Shown here in pieces: positions 44,293 to 53,974 of a stretch of 64,000 nucleotides of DNA. Source of the stretch: Bacteroidaceae bacterium HV4-6-C5C. GTDB lineage: Bacteria; Bacteroidota; Bacteroidia; Bacteroidales; Bacteroidaceae. Location: NCBI GenBank assembly GCA_007896885.1, contig VOIU01000013.1:37973-101972 (forward strand), written 5' to 3'. Position 1 is the first letter of the stretch; every line of letters begins with the position of its first letter. A model generated the notes under the pieces. It searched no databases. It was not told where the DNA came from and saw only the letters and a program-made list of their open reading frames with translations. A program made the translations under genes and the position numbers.

Positions 44293-45687
44293 TTATTTGG
44301 GTATCTTCTTCTTATAAACCTCATATCGCCCGGTGACTTCCTTAACGAAGTTGCAGGTTTCCTGTCCACGAAAATATCCATTTTTACATACTGGGTCGGA
44401 ATAATATTCCTCATTGCTTTTTAAAAGGACATAACGTTCTACATTATTTTTCCAGATGTACTGATTCTTGCCATATTTCCGGGCTAAAGCCATGCCATCT
44501 TGTATATGACCTATTCCTGAATTGTAAGCAGCCAATATAAACTTCAAGCGTTCCTCTTTGGGCACTTTGGAGAATGTTTTATCGATGAGTGAAATATACT
44601 TCACGGCAGCTTTTACGCTCTCGTCCGCAGAATGTTCTTGTCCGCGTTGCATGCCCATGGCTCGGGCTGTAATGGGCATAAGCTGCATTAAGCCTTTTGC
44701 CCCTGCCCATGAAACCGCCGTAGTATCAAAATTGGATTCTGTATAAGCGAGCGATGCCAAAAGGCGCCAGTCCCAGCGTATATCCTGTGAGTATTTCTTA
44801 AACAATTTATCATAATGGGATATTTTTCCTTCGAGTAATGAAAGGATGGGGGAATGTGGTATAGTCTTACGTATCTCAAAATAACGTTTTATACTTGCCG
44901 TATAATCAGGGGAGGTTTTATTTGCCTTGAACCATTTGTCGGCAGCAGCTGCAAGTTCCGGGCAATCTTTTCGTACGGCCCACGAACCTCTTTGATCGAA
45001 GCTTATCGGCAAGGAAATATCCAAATTGGAATAATATGTCGTATTAATTTGAGCTATGTCATTATCTGCTACCGTGTAGGGTATTTCACCTTGGGATACC
45101 TGCGTGATGAGATCTTCGGTACTGATACTGTCGGTTTCCACTTTGTGAATATGTATTCCTCCACCCAGTTCCCGATCAAGATTAACCAAACGGTTATAGA
45201 ATTTGCCCGGTTTCACATAAATGTCTTTGCCTATGAGCTCGGTGACATCTTTAATGGGTTTGATATTCTTTCCAGTCCGTTGGACTACGACCTGATGTGT
45301 GATTACTTCGTCTCCGCAATACAAAAGACTGTCTTTCCACTCTTTCGTTATGGGTAAATTATAGGCAATAAGATCGCCTTTTCCACTTTGAAGCATGCCG
45401 ATTAACTCACGCGCATTGCGTGCAACTTCCACACGGAGTTTTACTCCCAAACTTTTCGCAAATTGTTCTCCCAGCTCATATTGAAATCCCATTTCCTGTC
45501 CACGATATAGAAAATATGAGGTGGAACTGTACATGGTCAGAACCACTAATTCGCCACTATCCTTAATCTGCTGTAGCTTGTCGGTGGAATGGTCTTTGAC
45601 ATTATTCTTATTGTGGCATCCCGATATTGCACATACGAAAGCCAGGATTACGGGCAGCAACTTTATAAAATTTCTATTTCTTCTCAT
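44293..45687 (-). CDS. mltF: Membrane-bound lytic murein transglycosylase F-like lipoprotein
   Basis: 464 residues with a lipobox (AFVCAISGCHNKN; Cys about residue 24). Residues 45-270 are a periplasmic solute-binding (SBP_bac_3) domain and 300-464 an SLT domain with catalytic Glu in LASLAYTESNFD and the typical GAKGLMQLMPITA and AAYNSGIGHI. It cleaves the glycan strands of peptidoglycan. The gene converges with metH; a GU-rich hairpin at about 44222-44270 lies between the two stops. Confidence 0.93.
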   Translation of the reverse strand: MRRNRNFIKLLPVILAFVCAISGCHNKNNVKDHSTDKLQQIKDSGELVVLTMYSSTSYFLYRGQEMGFQYELGEQFAKSLGVKLRVEVARNARELIGMLQSGKGDLIAYNLPITKEWKDSLLYCGDEVITHQVVVQRTGKNIKPIKDVTELIGKDIYVKPGKFYNRLVNLDRELGGGIHIHKVETDSISTEDLITQVSQGEIPYTVADNDIAQINTTYYSNLDISLPISFDQRGSWAVRKDCPELAAAADKWFKANKTSPDYTASIKRYFEIRKTIPHSPILSLLEGKISHYDKLFKKYSQDIRWDWRLLASLAYTESNFDTTAVSWAGAKGLMQLMPITARAMGMQRGQEHSADESVKAAVKYISLIDKTFSKVPKEERLKFILAAYNSGIGHIQDGMALARKYGKNQYIWKNNVERYVLLKSNEEYYSDPVCKNGYFRGQETCNFVKEVTGRYEVYKKKIPK

Positions 45688-45787
45688 TAGTGTTCTTATT
45701 AAAGTTATGAGGTAGACTGGAGCTCAGAGATGTCATTTCAAATTAAACACAATGTAGAAATATTTCTAAAATATTAGAAAGAGATTC

Positions 45788-46393
45788 TTACAAGTGCTTT
45801 TTTATATACATCGTCAAAATATCAATAGCAACTTGATTGTTGCCACCTTCGGGTACAATGAGATCGGCATAACGTTTACAGGGCTCTATGAATTGTTGGT
45901 GCATCGGCTTCAATACACGGGTGTAGCGCTCCATGACAGCTTCGGCTGTCCGGCCACGCTCTATCACATCGCGTTGGATAACACGGATTAATCGTTCGTC
46001 GGGATCTGCATCAACAAATATTTTCAAGTCCATCATATCGCGTAGTTTCTTATCACATAAAGCAAGGATACCTTCTATAATAATTACTTCACGGGGCTCA
46101 ATATGAATAGTTTCGGGTAAACGGGTGCAAGTGAGATATGAGTAAGTGGGTTGTTCTATACTTTTTCCGGAACGGAGTGTTGACACATGTTTTGACAATA
46201 GTGACCATTCAAAAGCATCGGGATGATCGAAATTAATATTTTGGCGTTCCTCCACAGGGACATGACTGCTATCTTTGTAATATGAATCCTGGGGTAACAG
46301 CACCACTTCACCTGCCGGAAGGCTTTCAACTATTTTACGCACAACGGTTGTTTTTCCGGATCCCGTACCGCCTGCTATTCCTATTATTAACAT
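45788..46393 (-). CDS. udk: Uridine kinase
   Basis: 201 residues, the normal Udk size. The P-loop GIAGGTGSGKTTV is at residues 4-16. LPQDSYYKD, NFDHPDAF and VIIEGILAL follow as in uridine kinases. It phosphorylates uridine and cytidine for salvage. A box reading TATATTTG on the minus strand (46458-46465) is an exact TAnnTTTG 65 nt upstream. Confidence 0.94.
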   Translation of the reverse strand: MLIIGIAGGTGSGKTTVVRKIVESLPAGEVVLLPQDSYYKDSSHVPVEERQNINFDHPDAFEWSLLSKHVSTLRSGKSIEQPTYSYLTCTRLPETIHIEPREVIIIEGILALCDKKLRDMMDLKIFVDADPDERLIRVIQRDVIERGRTAEAVMERYTRVLKPMHQQFIEPCKRYADLIVPEGGNNQVAIDILTMYIKKHL

Positions 46394-46558
46394 CCGTTTA
46401 AATGTATATTTAAAACAAAACCAGTATTTTTGCAGTTATATAAACTGTTTCAAAGGACAAATATACGTGATAATTCCCGAAATCTCATAAGGTGGAATGT
46501 AAATAAGTGAATATTTATAGAACAAATATAAACATAAATCATTTAAAATATTATAGTT

Positions 46559-46858
46559 ATGGTTAAGCACATTGTACTGTTCAAACTCAAAGATGAGGCT
46601 TCTGCTGAAGAGAAATTGACTGCTATGAATAGTTTTAAAAAAGCTATTGAAGCTCTTCCTTCAAAAATATCCGTAATTCGTAAGATAGAAGTCGGTTTGA
46701 ATATAAATCCGGCGGAAGCATGGAGTATTGCTCTTTATAGTGAGTTTGATACGTTGGATGATGTGAAATTCTATGCCACCCATCCTAATCACCTGGAAGC
46801 TGGTAAGATTCTGGCTGATGTAAAGGAGAGCCGTGCATGCGTTGATTATGAATTTTGA
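46559..46858 (+). CDS. Dabb family (stress-responsive A/B barrel) protein
   Basis: 99 residues forming one Dabb domain: MVKHIVLFKLKDEAS, VGLNINPAEAWSIALYSEF and the closing YATHPNHLEAGKIL with its conserved His. Such small barrels occur as stress-related or cyclase-like proteins, often of unknown substrate. The gene ends 24 nt before dsbD and may share its transcript. Confidence 0.88.
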   Translation: MVKHIVLFKLKDEASAEEKLTAMNSFKKAIEALPSKISVIRKIEVGLNINPAEAWSIALYSEFDTLDDVKFYATHPNHLEAGKILADVKESRACVDYEF

Positions 46859-46882
46859 CAATAATTGAAAAAACAGGATTAT

Positions 46883-48934
46883 ATGAAAAAAATATTGACC
46901 CTTTGTCTGCTCTTGGTTACGATAATGATCCGGGCGCAGATACAAGAGCCTGTAAAGTTTAAAACTGAATTGAAAACGGTCTCGGCTAATGAAGCTGAGA
47001 TTATTTTCACGGCTACTATAGACAAGGGATGGCATGTCTATTCTACGGATTTGGGAGAGGGCGGTCCTATTTCGGCAACATTCAATGTTGATAAGATTAC
47101 CGGAGCAAAAGTTGCAGGCAAGTTGAAACCGCAAGGTAAGGAGGTTGCTACTTTCGATAAGTTGTTCGATATGAAAGTGCGTTACTTTATGAGTTCGGCT
47201 AAGTTCGTTCAAAAATTGGCTCTGACAGGTGGTGCATATCATGTTGAGGGTTATTTGGAATATGGTGCTTGCAATGATGAAAACTGTCTGCCTCCTACTC
47301 AAGTACCTTTTAAATATTCGGGGAAATCAGATGCATCTGCTAATACAGGAAGCAAGGATGCAGCGTCGCAAGAGGCAAATGGCAATCAAACAGATGCGGC
47401 TAATACCACAACCGGAACGACTGATGGCATAAAATCGGATAGTACGGCAAAAGATTCGATAGCTGCTAATGTTGCAGTGAACGATTCGGCAAGTGTAGAT
47501 CTTTGGAAGCCGGTCATTACCCAATTGGAATCTTTTGGCGGAACAACTTCTCCTAAAGATTTATCTTGGGTTTATATCTTTATTACAGGATTTTTAGGTG
47601 GACTGTTGGCTTTATTCACTCCTTGCGTATGGCCTATTATTCCAATGACGGTAAGTTTCTTCCTCAAACGTTCTAAAGATAAGAAAAAAGGTATCCGCGA
47701 TGCTTGGACATACGGTGCATCGATTGTGGTGATCTATGTTACGTTAGGGCTAGCTATTACTGCTCTTTTCGGAGCCAGCGCATTGAATGCACTTTCTACG
47801 AATGCAGTTTTCAATATTTTATTCTGCCTCTTATTGGTGGTGTTCGCTGCATCGTTCTTTGGAGCTTTTGAATTGACGCTACCTTCTAAGTGGAGTAATG
47901 CCGTAGATAGTAAAGCTGAGAAAACAAGCGGCTTATTGAGCATCTTCCTCATGGCATTTACGCTATCATTGGTTTCCTTCTCTTGTACCGGGCCGATCAT
48001 TGGATTCCTGCTGGTTCAAGTTTCTACTACGGGTAGTGTGATGGGACCTGCTGTGGGTATGCTTGGCTTTGCTATTGCTTTAGCATTACCTTTCACATTA
48101 TTCGCTTTGTTCCCGTCATGGTTGAAATCCATGCCTAAATCGGGAGGGTGGATGAATGTTATTAAAGTAACGTTAGGATTCCTGGAATTAGCATTTGCTT
48201 TGAAGTTCTTGTCTGTAGCGGATCTTGCTTATGGTTGGCACATTCTTGATCGAGAGACATTCCTTGCGCTTTGGATAGTTATCTTTGGTTTGTTAGGTTT
48301 CTATTTGTTAGGTAAGATCAAATTCAAACATGATGATGACGACACTAAAGTCGGTGTAATCCGCTTCTTTTTAGCACTTGCATCATTATCATTTGCGGTA
48401 TATATGGTTCCTGGCTTGTGGGGTGCTCCACTAAAAGCGGTGAGTGCATTCTCACCTCCTTTGCAAACACAAGACTTCAATCTGTATAAGAATGAAATAC
48501 ATGCAAAGTTCGATGATTATGATTTGGGTATGGAGTATGCTCGTAGAACCGGCAAGCCGGTGATGCTTGACTTTACGGGATATGGTTGTGTAAACTGCCG
48601 TAAGATGGAACTTGCTGTGTGGACAGATACAAAAGTAAGTGATATCATAAATAATGATTATGTGCTTATCTCGCTTTATGTCGATAATAAGACCAAATTG
48701 GCAGAACCTATTAAGGTTGTAGAGAATGGAACAGAACGTTTATTGCGTACGCTAGGGGATAAGTGGAGTTATCTTCAACGGGTAAAATTCGGAGCTAATG
48801 CCCAGCCTTTTTATGTATTGGTTGATAATAACGGTAGTCCGCTGAATAAGTCTTATTCTTATGACGAAGATATACCTAAATATATTGACTTCTTGCAAAC
48901 AGGATTGGAAAATTACAATAAAGAGAAAAAGTAA
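46883..48934 (+). CDS. dsbD: Thiol:disulfide interchange protein DsbD
   Basis: About 683 residues from ATG at 46883; a TTG at 46865 is in frame. A signal peptide is followed by the DsbD N-terminal beta domain (about 25-155), with YLEYGACNDENCLPP carrying its Cys pair. A low-complexity Ser/Thr/Ala/Asp linker (about 160-215) leads to eight membrane helices with FTPCVWPIIP and SCTGPIIGF, the cysteines that carry electrons. The C-terminal thioredoxin domain has YGCVNCRKM (CVNC). It moves electrons from cytoplasmic thioredoxin to periplasmic proteins, including cytochrome c assembly. Confidence 0.95.
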   Translation: MKKILTLCLLLVTIMIRAQIQEPVKFKTELKTVSANEAEIIFTATIDKGWHVYSTDLGEGGPISATFNVDKITGAKVAGKLKPQGKEVATFDKLFDMKVRYFMSSAKFVQKLALTGGAYHVEGYLEYGACNDENCLPPTQVPFKYSGKSDASANTGSKDAASQEANGNQTDAANTTTGTTDGIKSDSTAKDSIAANVAVNDSASVDLWKPVITQLESFGGTTSPKDLSWVYIFITGFLGGLLALFTPCVWPIIPMTVSFFLKRSKDKKKGIRDAWTYGASIVVIYVTLGLAITALFGASALNALSTNAVFNILFCLLLVVFAASFFGAFELTLPSKWSNAVDSKAEKTSGLLSIFLMAFTLSLVSFSCTGPIIGFLLVQVSTTGSVMGPAVGMLGFAIALALPFTLFALFPSWLKSMPKSGGWMNVIKVTLGFLELAFALKFLSVADLAYGWHILDRETFLALWIVIFGLLGFYLLGKIKFKHDDDDTKVGVIRFFLALASLSFAVYMVPGLWGAPLKAVSAFSPPLQTQDFNLYKNEIHAKFDDYDLGMEYARRTGKPVMLDFTGYGCVNCRKMELAVWTDTKVSDIINNDYVLISLYVDNKTKLAEPIKVVENGTERLLRTLGDKWSYLQRVKFGANAQPFYVLVDNNGSPLNKSYSYDEDIPKYIDFLQTGLENYNKEKK

Positions 48935-48988
48935 TTTCTCTCATTTATTAATAAGTAATGTTAGTATTGATTACATTACTTGTAAAAA

Positions 48989-49032
48989 GAATAACAATAG
49001 ACCTTAAGGAGATTAAGGTCTATTGTTATTTT
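48989..49032. terminator. Bidirectional terminator between dsbD and M16 protease gene
   Basis: AATAACAATAGACCTTAA (from 48990) pairs perfectly with TTAAGGTCTATTGTTATT (49013-49030) and is flanked by A- and T-rich ends. It can stop transcription from both sides. Confidence 0.9.
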
Positions 49033-49042
49033 AAAGAGATAT

Positions 49043-51931
49043 TTATTTATGAATAATGTCTTTGATTTTCATTGGCTTGAACTCACCGAACTGTTTCAGC
49101 TTTTCTATATCTATCTTTTTCGAGTTGCCCACCACAATATAAGCTATTGGTTTATTCTGTATATTTTTCTCATAAAAGCTTTTAATATCCTCCATGTTGA
49201 TGTCTGGAAGTGATTTAATTAATTGAATATTAGGATCTACCATTTCGCCTTTTTGTCTTAACTCTGCAATTTTCGGACTGATTTCGCGAAAGGTGGGAAA
49301 ATCATTGTTTGCAGAATTAATAAGATCTTGGCGGCATACTTTAATCTTATCGGGCCTTAAAGGCATATTGTGTAGCAGTGAATCGACCAGTTTAATGGCA
49401 TCTGTAGTCTTGTCTTCCTGGGTACTTAATGCAATGTATAAAAGCCCTTGCTTATCTCTATCTTTGTTTGGGCTAAGCTTGTAGTTTCCGCTCACTCCAT
49501 AGGCAAGTGAACGAAACTCACGTATTTCTTGAAATAAGATGGAGCTCATTCCACTACCAAAGTAATTATTGAAGAGTGCTGAGGTATTTCTGCTCTTATC
49601 ATCAGAATTAATTTCTCCGGGAACATATGCCACTACTACACTCTGTGAAGCATTCGGCTCATTAATGAAGTAGACTGCATTTTTTTCTACTGCTTTGTTA
49701 GGTCGATAATAAGGGGTATTGGAAGCTGTATTTACTCCATTTAAGTTGAAATTACTTTTCACAATCTCCACGACTTTATTATTATCCAGATTGCCACAAT
49801 AATGAATATCACAGGCTACAGAAGTCAGTCTTCTGAATTCCTCCAATAATGTATCCGATTTTAATTTCTTCATTTCGGCTATAGATAACTGACGCAGCTG
49901 TTGTGAGTGATCTCCGAAAATTACCTTTTCAGTCAATGCTCTAGCTACTTGTTGCGGGTCTTTGATAAGGGCTTTATTGTTTATTTTTTGTGCATCTACC
50001 ACCTGTTTTAGTTTTTTCTTATCTCCTTTTACTCCTTTCATAAACTCCCCGACATGTTTTAAAGTTGGTTCCATGTTTTCGTCAAACCCTTTAACTTCAA
50101 GTATAAATGCATTATTATTTGCGGAGAATGCCATTGTACTTCCCAATTGTTGGAGCTTTTCTTTGAATTGTTCAAAACTCAAAGAATCTGTTCCTAATAG
50201 ATTTAGGTAATTACTTACCGGTTCTGCCATGTTTGATTCTAAAATACCCTTTCCGAAGTTTAACTTTATCGTGAAGATATCATTTACAGGATTCGGACTA
50301 CAGTATAGATTGACATAAGGTGTCAGTTGATAGGTATGAGCGTCTTTTTCGAAATCCAGATATCGGGGAGCCATTTCATTAACAGGCATCTGAGATAACT
50401 GTTGCGCATAGGTTGATTGTGCCTCGGCATTTTTAGGGATAATAGGCGCAAACCCTGGCTTTTGAAGACGATCTTTAGGGTATTTGCCTGTTTTCTTCTT
50501 CAAAAACAAATAGTCATCAGTGAAATATTTGTTAGCAATTGCTATTATGTCTTGTTTGTTCAACCCGTCAATGCGTTTTAAATTTTCCAAATAATCATTC
50601 CATGACCGCCCCTGAGTAAAAAGTGAAAACATAGCAAAAGTACGCTGGCTAATATCTTCCAGTTGTAACTCATAGTTCCGCTTTATACCTAGTTTGATGT
50701 CATTAAATGTCTCTTCACTAAAATCGCCTTTCTTTATCCGTTCTATTTGTGCATTAATCAATTTGCAAGCTTTACTATTCGACTGAAGTAATATTTTTGG
50801 TACAACGTAAGCTGCTAGAAATCCGGCATGATCCATTCCACCGTTTTCCACTCCACCTGCCATAATTTTACTATCGGACATTAGTTTGTCAATATAGCCT
50901 GTTTGATTGTCATTGCTCAGCAACTTGCATGCTATCTGCAAAGGCAACTCATCGGGATCATTAGCCGGTACACCGCGCCATGCTTCTGCCGATAGTTTCA
51001 CGATAGGGATAGGAATCTTGACATTGAATCGCTCTTGTCCGTGGAAAGACGGAGGAGTTGCTGCACTGAACCTAGGAGCATATCCCGGACGGATACGCCC
51101 GAATGCTTTTTCTAATACAGGCATGACTTCTTGGGGATGAATATCTCCACTTAAAATCAAGCACATATTTCCTGCCACATAATAATCTTTGAAGAACTTC
51201 TCCATTTCCGACAGTCGGGGATTCTTTAGATTTTCCGTACTCCCTATAATGGGGTAGGCGTAGGGGTGCGGCATGAAGTAACGTTCCATTCCTTTTTCCA
51301 GGGCTTTGGCACCCAACGCATCAGAGCGCATATTTTTTTCTTCATAAACGGTCTCCAATTCACTTTGAAACATCCTGAATACCGGGTTAAGAAGTCGCTC
51401 ACTATTAAGCTCCGCCCATTGTCTGATGTATTGAGGAGAAAATACATTATGATAAACCGTCATGTCGTAAGAAGTAAATGCGTTTAAATCCGTTCCACCA
51501 TATAATGTGATGAGTCGGTTGAATTCATTGGGTATAACATATATCGCCGAATTAATTGTCAGCTGGTTAATTTCCTTTTGTATGGCTTTCCGTTTAATTT
51601 CATTCTTTTCACAGGCTAATTCATCATATTTCTGTTGTATGGAGTCCAGGTATACTTTTTCGGCATTATAATCTGTTGTTCCGATCTTTTCAGTTCCTTT
51701 GAACATGATGTGTTCAAAATAATGCGCAATGCCTGTATTGGGGCAATCTTTTGATCCGGCATTTACTACCACAGCTCCGAATACTTTAGGCTGTGTGTGA
51801 TCTTCATTAATCCAGATGGTAAAACCATTATCCAGCTTATATTCGGAGACAGCAAGCGGATATTTGTTTTGAGCGTAACATACTACATTCATTGTAAGAT
51901 AGATATAAAAGAAAAGTGTATATCTTTTCAT
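49043..51931 (-). CDS. M16-family zinc metalloprotease (two tandem units)
   Basis: 962 residues. A signal peptide (YTLFFYIYLTMNVVCYAQ) precedes the inverted zinc motif HYFEH at about residue 69, with the downstream Glu ligand in ELETVYEEKNMRS. The second half repeats the M16 fold without the zinc motif, as in pitrilysin-type proteases with one active and one inactive half. It would degrade peptides in the periplasm. The gene has a long AT-rich upstream region shared with the CRISPR-cas locus. Confidence 0.93.
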   Translation of the reverse strand: MKRYTLFFYIYLTMNVVCYAQNKYPLAVSEYKLDNGFTIWINEDHTQPKVFGAVVVNAGSKDCPNTGIAHYFEHIMFKGTEKIGTTDYNAEKVYLDSIQQKYDELACEKNEIKRKAIQKEINQLTINSAIYVIPNEFNRLITLYGGTDLNAFTSYDMTVYHNVFSPQYIRQWAELNSERLLNPVFRMFQSELETVYEEKNMRSDALGAKALEKGMERYFMPHPYAYPIIGSTENLKNPRLSEMEKFFKDYYVAGNMCLILSGDIHPQEVMPVLEKAFGRIRPGYAPRFSAATPPSFHGQERFNVKIPIPIVKLSAEAWRGVPANDPDELPLQIACKLLSNDNQTGYIDKLMSDSKIMAGGVENGGMDHAGFLAAYVVPKILLQSNSKACKLINAQIERIKKGDFSEETFNDIKLGIKRNYELQLEDISQRTFAMFSLFTQGRSWNDYLENLKRIDGLNKQDIIAIANKYFTDDYLFLKKKTGKYPKDRLQKPGFAPIIPKNAEAQSTYAQQLSQMPVNEMAPRYLDFEKDAHTYQLTPYVNLYCSPNPVNDIFTIKLNFGKGILESNMAEPVSNYLNLLGTDSLSFEQFKEKLQQLGSTMAFSANNNAFILEVKGFDENMEPTLKHVGEFMKGVKGDKKKLKQVVDAQKINNKALIKDPQQVARALTEKVIFGDHSQQLRQLSIAEMKKLKSDTLLEEFRRLTSVACDIHYCGNLDNNKVVEIVKSNFNLNGVNTASNTPYYRPNKAVEKNAVYFINEPNASQSVVVAYVPGEINSDDKSRNTSALFNNYFGSGMSSILFQEIREFRSLAYGVSGNYKLSPNKDRDKQGLLYIALSTQEDKTTDAIKLVDSLLHNMPLRPDKIKVCRQDLINSANNDFPTFREISPKIAELRQKGEMVDPNIQLIKSLPDINMEDIKSFYEKNIQNKPIAYIVVGNSKKIDIEKLKQFGEFKPMKIKDIIHK

Positions 51932-52198
51932 TATTATTATTGCTAAATGTTATTATTTCGTTTTATACTTCTCTGTTCTTACTCACTTCATTTTGTTTAA
52001 AAATGAGAAGGCTTTCAGGTGTTCTTTTAAAATAATGCCCATTTCTTGATTCTGATGAGCCTGTTCGGTATACAAATATACGCACCGTTTTTTATTTACT
52101 AGATTAACAGCATAAAAAAATAAGAATAATGTACGCTTTCGACTCTTTATAAATCAGTTGGAAATTCATGATGGAATTTATCCTTCTTATTACCAAAG

Positions 52199-52277
52199 CC
52201 GTATTTGCTCCGTAGTTTCACCGTAGTTTCTCCGTATTAATAGGACTTTATACGGAGAAACTACGGAGCAAATACGG
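52199..52277. repeat. Perfect 28-bp inverted repeat with internal duplication
   Basis: The right arm 52250-52277 starts ATACGGAGAAACTACGGAG and ends in AAATACGG. The left arm 52199-52237 is its exact complement but carries an additional 11-base copy of the ACCGTAGTTTC part, so one arm has a duplicated unit. The 12-base loop contains TAATAGGACTTT. It lies between the M16 gene and the cas operon. It may belong to a family of small dispersed elements; this cannot be shown from one copy. Confidence 0.8.
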
Positions 52278-52618
52278 TTTTGATATGGTTTTAATATGGA
52301 GAAGAAGTAGGGTTACTCTATTTATTTACATATGAATGATGCTCTTTGATACAATGTTTTTTTATACTTTATCAGAATTCATACTAGGTATGTACTATTT
52401 CCCGTAGAATGAAAGTTGTCTTCCCTTAAAATTTTATGTACTTACGGCTGTAAGTCCTAAGCTCATAAATCAACGTACAAAAGATAAGGCTTCACGTAGA
52501 AGAAGAGTCGTAATCTATTTGGTGTCCTTAATATCACTTCTACGATATGGCATTTTATTTTATTTAAAATAGAAGATATTTTGTATATAAAAACAATCTT
52601 TTATGTAGAATTTTTTAG

Positions 52619-52626
52619 TAATTTTG
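52619..52626 (+). promoter_or_regulatory. Putative -7 box for the cas operon
   Basis: TAATTTTG is an exact TAnnTTTG 132 nt before the cas6 ATG. The -33 element is not clear. If used, the leader would be about 125 nt and very AT-rich. Confidence 0.4.
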
Positions 52627-52757
52627 CTAGTATCTATAAATAATAAGAATATTTCTATATTATTTGTTTTATATGATATCTGATAAATAATATAATATTG
52701 ATAATAATTGCTTTATATTATAGATTATAGTTTCTATATTATTAAAATATACATGTT

Positions 52758-53417
52758 ATGAGAATATATCTGAACACAACACCTAATTCAGAAAACGTAC
52801 CGTTCGATTATCAACAAAAAATGATTGGAACTCTTCATAAATGGTTAGGAAAAAATCAACTTCACGACTTTATGTCTTTATACTCCTTCTCGTGGTTGAT
52901 GAATGGCAAAATTACAGAAGAAGGTTTTTCCTTTGAAAAAGGAGCAAGATGGTTTGTTAGTTTTTATGATGAAAGCTATGTGAAAGAGGTAATAAAAAGC
53001 ATATTGAATGAGCCTGAAATGTTCTTAGGACTGACTGTCACCGATGTCAATATAGAGGAAAAGGCTAATTTAGAACAACAAAACCATTTCCGGCTAGCCA
53101 GTCCCATTTTTATAAAAAGAAAAATCGGTGATAATATTCAATTCTACACCTTTCAGGATGCTGAGGCTAACGACCTTTTGGTAGAAACAATAAAGCACAA
53201 AATGGAATCGGCCAACCTGCCCGTTGATGAGACCTTAAAAATATCTTTTGATTTGAACTACCCAAATAAAAAGATAAAAATGGTGAGGATACATAACATT
53301 GATTGCAAATGTAACATGTGCCCGGTAATAATAGAAGGAAAAGAATACACCAAAGATTTCATTTGGAATGTGGGACTTGGAAATTCCACGGGATCGGGAT
53401 TCGGAGCAATACTTTAA
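52758..53417 (+). CDS. cas6: CRISPR-associated endoribonuclease Cas6
   Basis: 219 residues. The C-terminal glycine-rich loop WNVGLGNSTGSGFGAIL is the Cas6 signature (G-rich RNA-binding loop). The N-terminus (MRIYLNTTPNSENVPFDYQQ) is a ferredoxin-like strand followed by a helix, with a His at about residue 28 (LHKWLG) as a candidate catalytic residue. It cuts the repeat RNA to make crRNAs. It is the first gene of the operon, with cas5 starting 11 nt after its stop. Confidence 0.92.
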   Translation: MRIYLNTTPNSENVPFDYQQKMIGTLHKWLGKNQLHDFMSLYSFSWLMNGKITEEGFSFEKGARWFVSFYDESYVKEVIKSILNEPEMFLGLTVTDVNIEEKANLEQQNHFRLASPIFIKRKIGDNIQFYTFQDAEANDLLVETIKHKMESANLPVDETLKISFDLNYPNKKIKMVRIHNIDCKCNMCPVIIEGKEYTKDFIWNVGLGNSTGSGFGAIL

Positions 53418-53428
53418 AAATAAGAGCA

Positions 53429-53974
53429 ATGTATTATGTAATCAGATATTCAGGTCCATTTGGGTTTATTAAACCCTGGACAGCTGTAAGAGACAGCAAA
53501 ACGTTTAGCCAACAGTTTCTAACCCCATCCATCATTGAAGGAATGAGACAAAAACTGGAAGTTACTTCCATCATTAGGCATAAATTAAAATATTCTTCAA
53601 TAAACACGCAGTTGGAACGCACTCAAACCAGCGGATGGGAGAAAAAAACAAAATCGAAAGAGATGGTTCGCGGTCTTTCCATATTGGAAAGGGGGGTAAT
53701 GATAGAGCCTCAACTTTATTTAGCTTTCGAGAACCTCATGGATGCAGAGAAAGCAGGTAAGCAACACATCTGCTTATGTAGAAACGAAGATGTTCTACTT
53801 CCCGACGCAGAAGTATTGCAAATGGAAGAATCGGAATTTAACGACCTGCCCGGATTCGAATTACACTTTGCAGAAAAAGAAAACTCTTTTTTAGTCGGAT
53901 TCAATAGATTCGATGCAGCCAAACCAATGTATGGCTGGCTCGAAATAACAGGAAAGCCTGTTCTGGGGTTATAA
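53429..53974 (+). CDS. cas5: CRISPR-associated protein Cas5
   Basis: 181 residues from ATG at 53429 (MYYVIRYSGPFGFIKPWTAV), a typical Cas5 N-terminal strand-helix. The open frame reaches back to 53318 inside cas6, but that part is not Cas5-like. LERTQTSGWEKKTKSKEMVRG (in part) is a basic, probably RNA-contacting thumb. The chain is short for Cas5. It binds the 5' handle of crRNA in Cascade. The stop overlaps the cas3 ATG by one base (TAATG), so translation is coupled. Confidence 0.85.
   Translation: MYYVIRYSGPFGFIKPWTAVRDSKTFSQQFLTPSIIEGMRQKLEVTSIIRHKLKYSSINTQLERTQTSGWEKKTKSKEMVRGLSILERGVMIEPQLYLAFENLMDAEKAGKQHICLCRNEDVLLPDAEVLQMEESEFNDLPGFELHFAEKENSFLVGFNRFDAAKPMYGWLEITGKPVLGL

Larger units (their letters stand above)
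51932..52757. other. Long non-coding region between M16 gene and cas operon
   Basis: 826 bases without a credible gene. It contains the large palindrome at 52199-52277, a smaller palindrome ACTTACGGCTGTAAGT near 52440, an inverted pair CGTAGAAG/CTTCTACG around 52494-52545, and a TAATTTTG box (52619-52626) that may be the cas promoter. From about 52560 the sequence is extremely AT-rich. I see no leader-like repeat of the CRISPR type. Confidence 0.6.

Noticed and set aside
46661..47302. Minus-strand open frame of 213 codons
   Set aside because: It is antisense to the Dabb and dsbD genes, which both have clear families.
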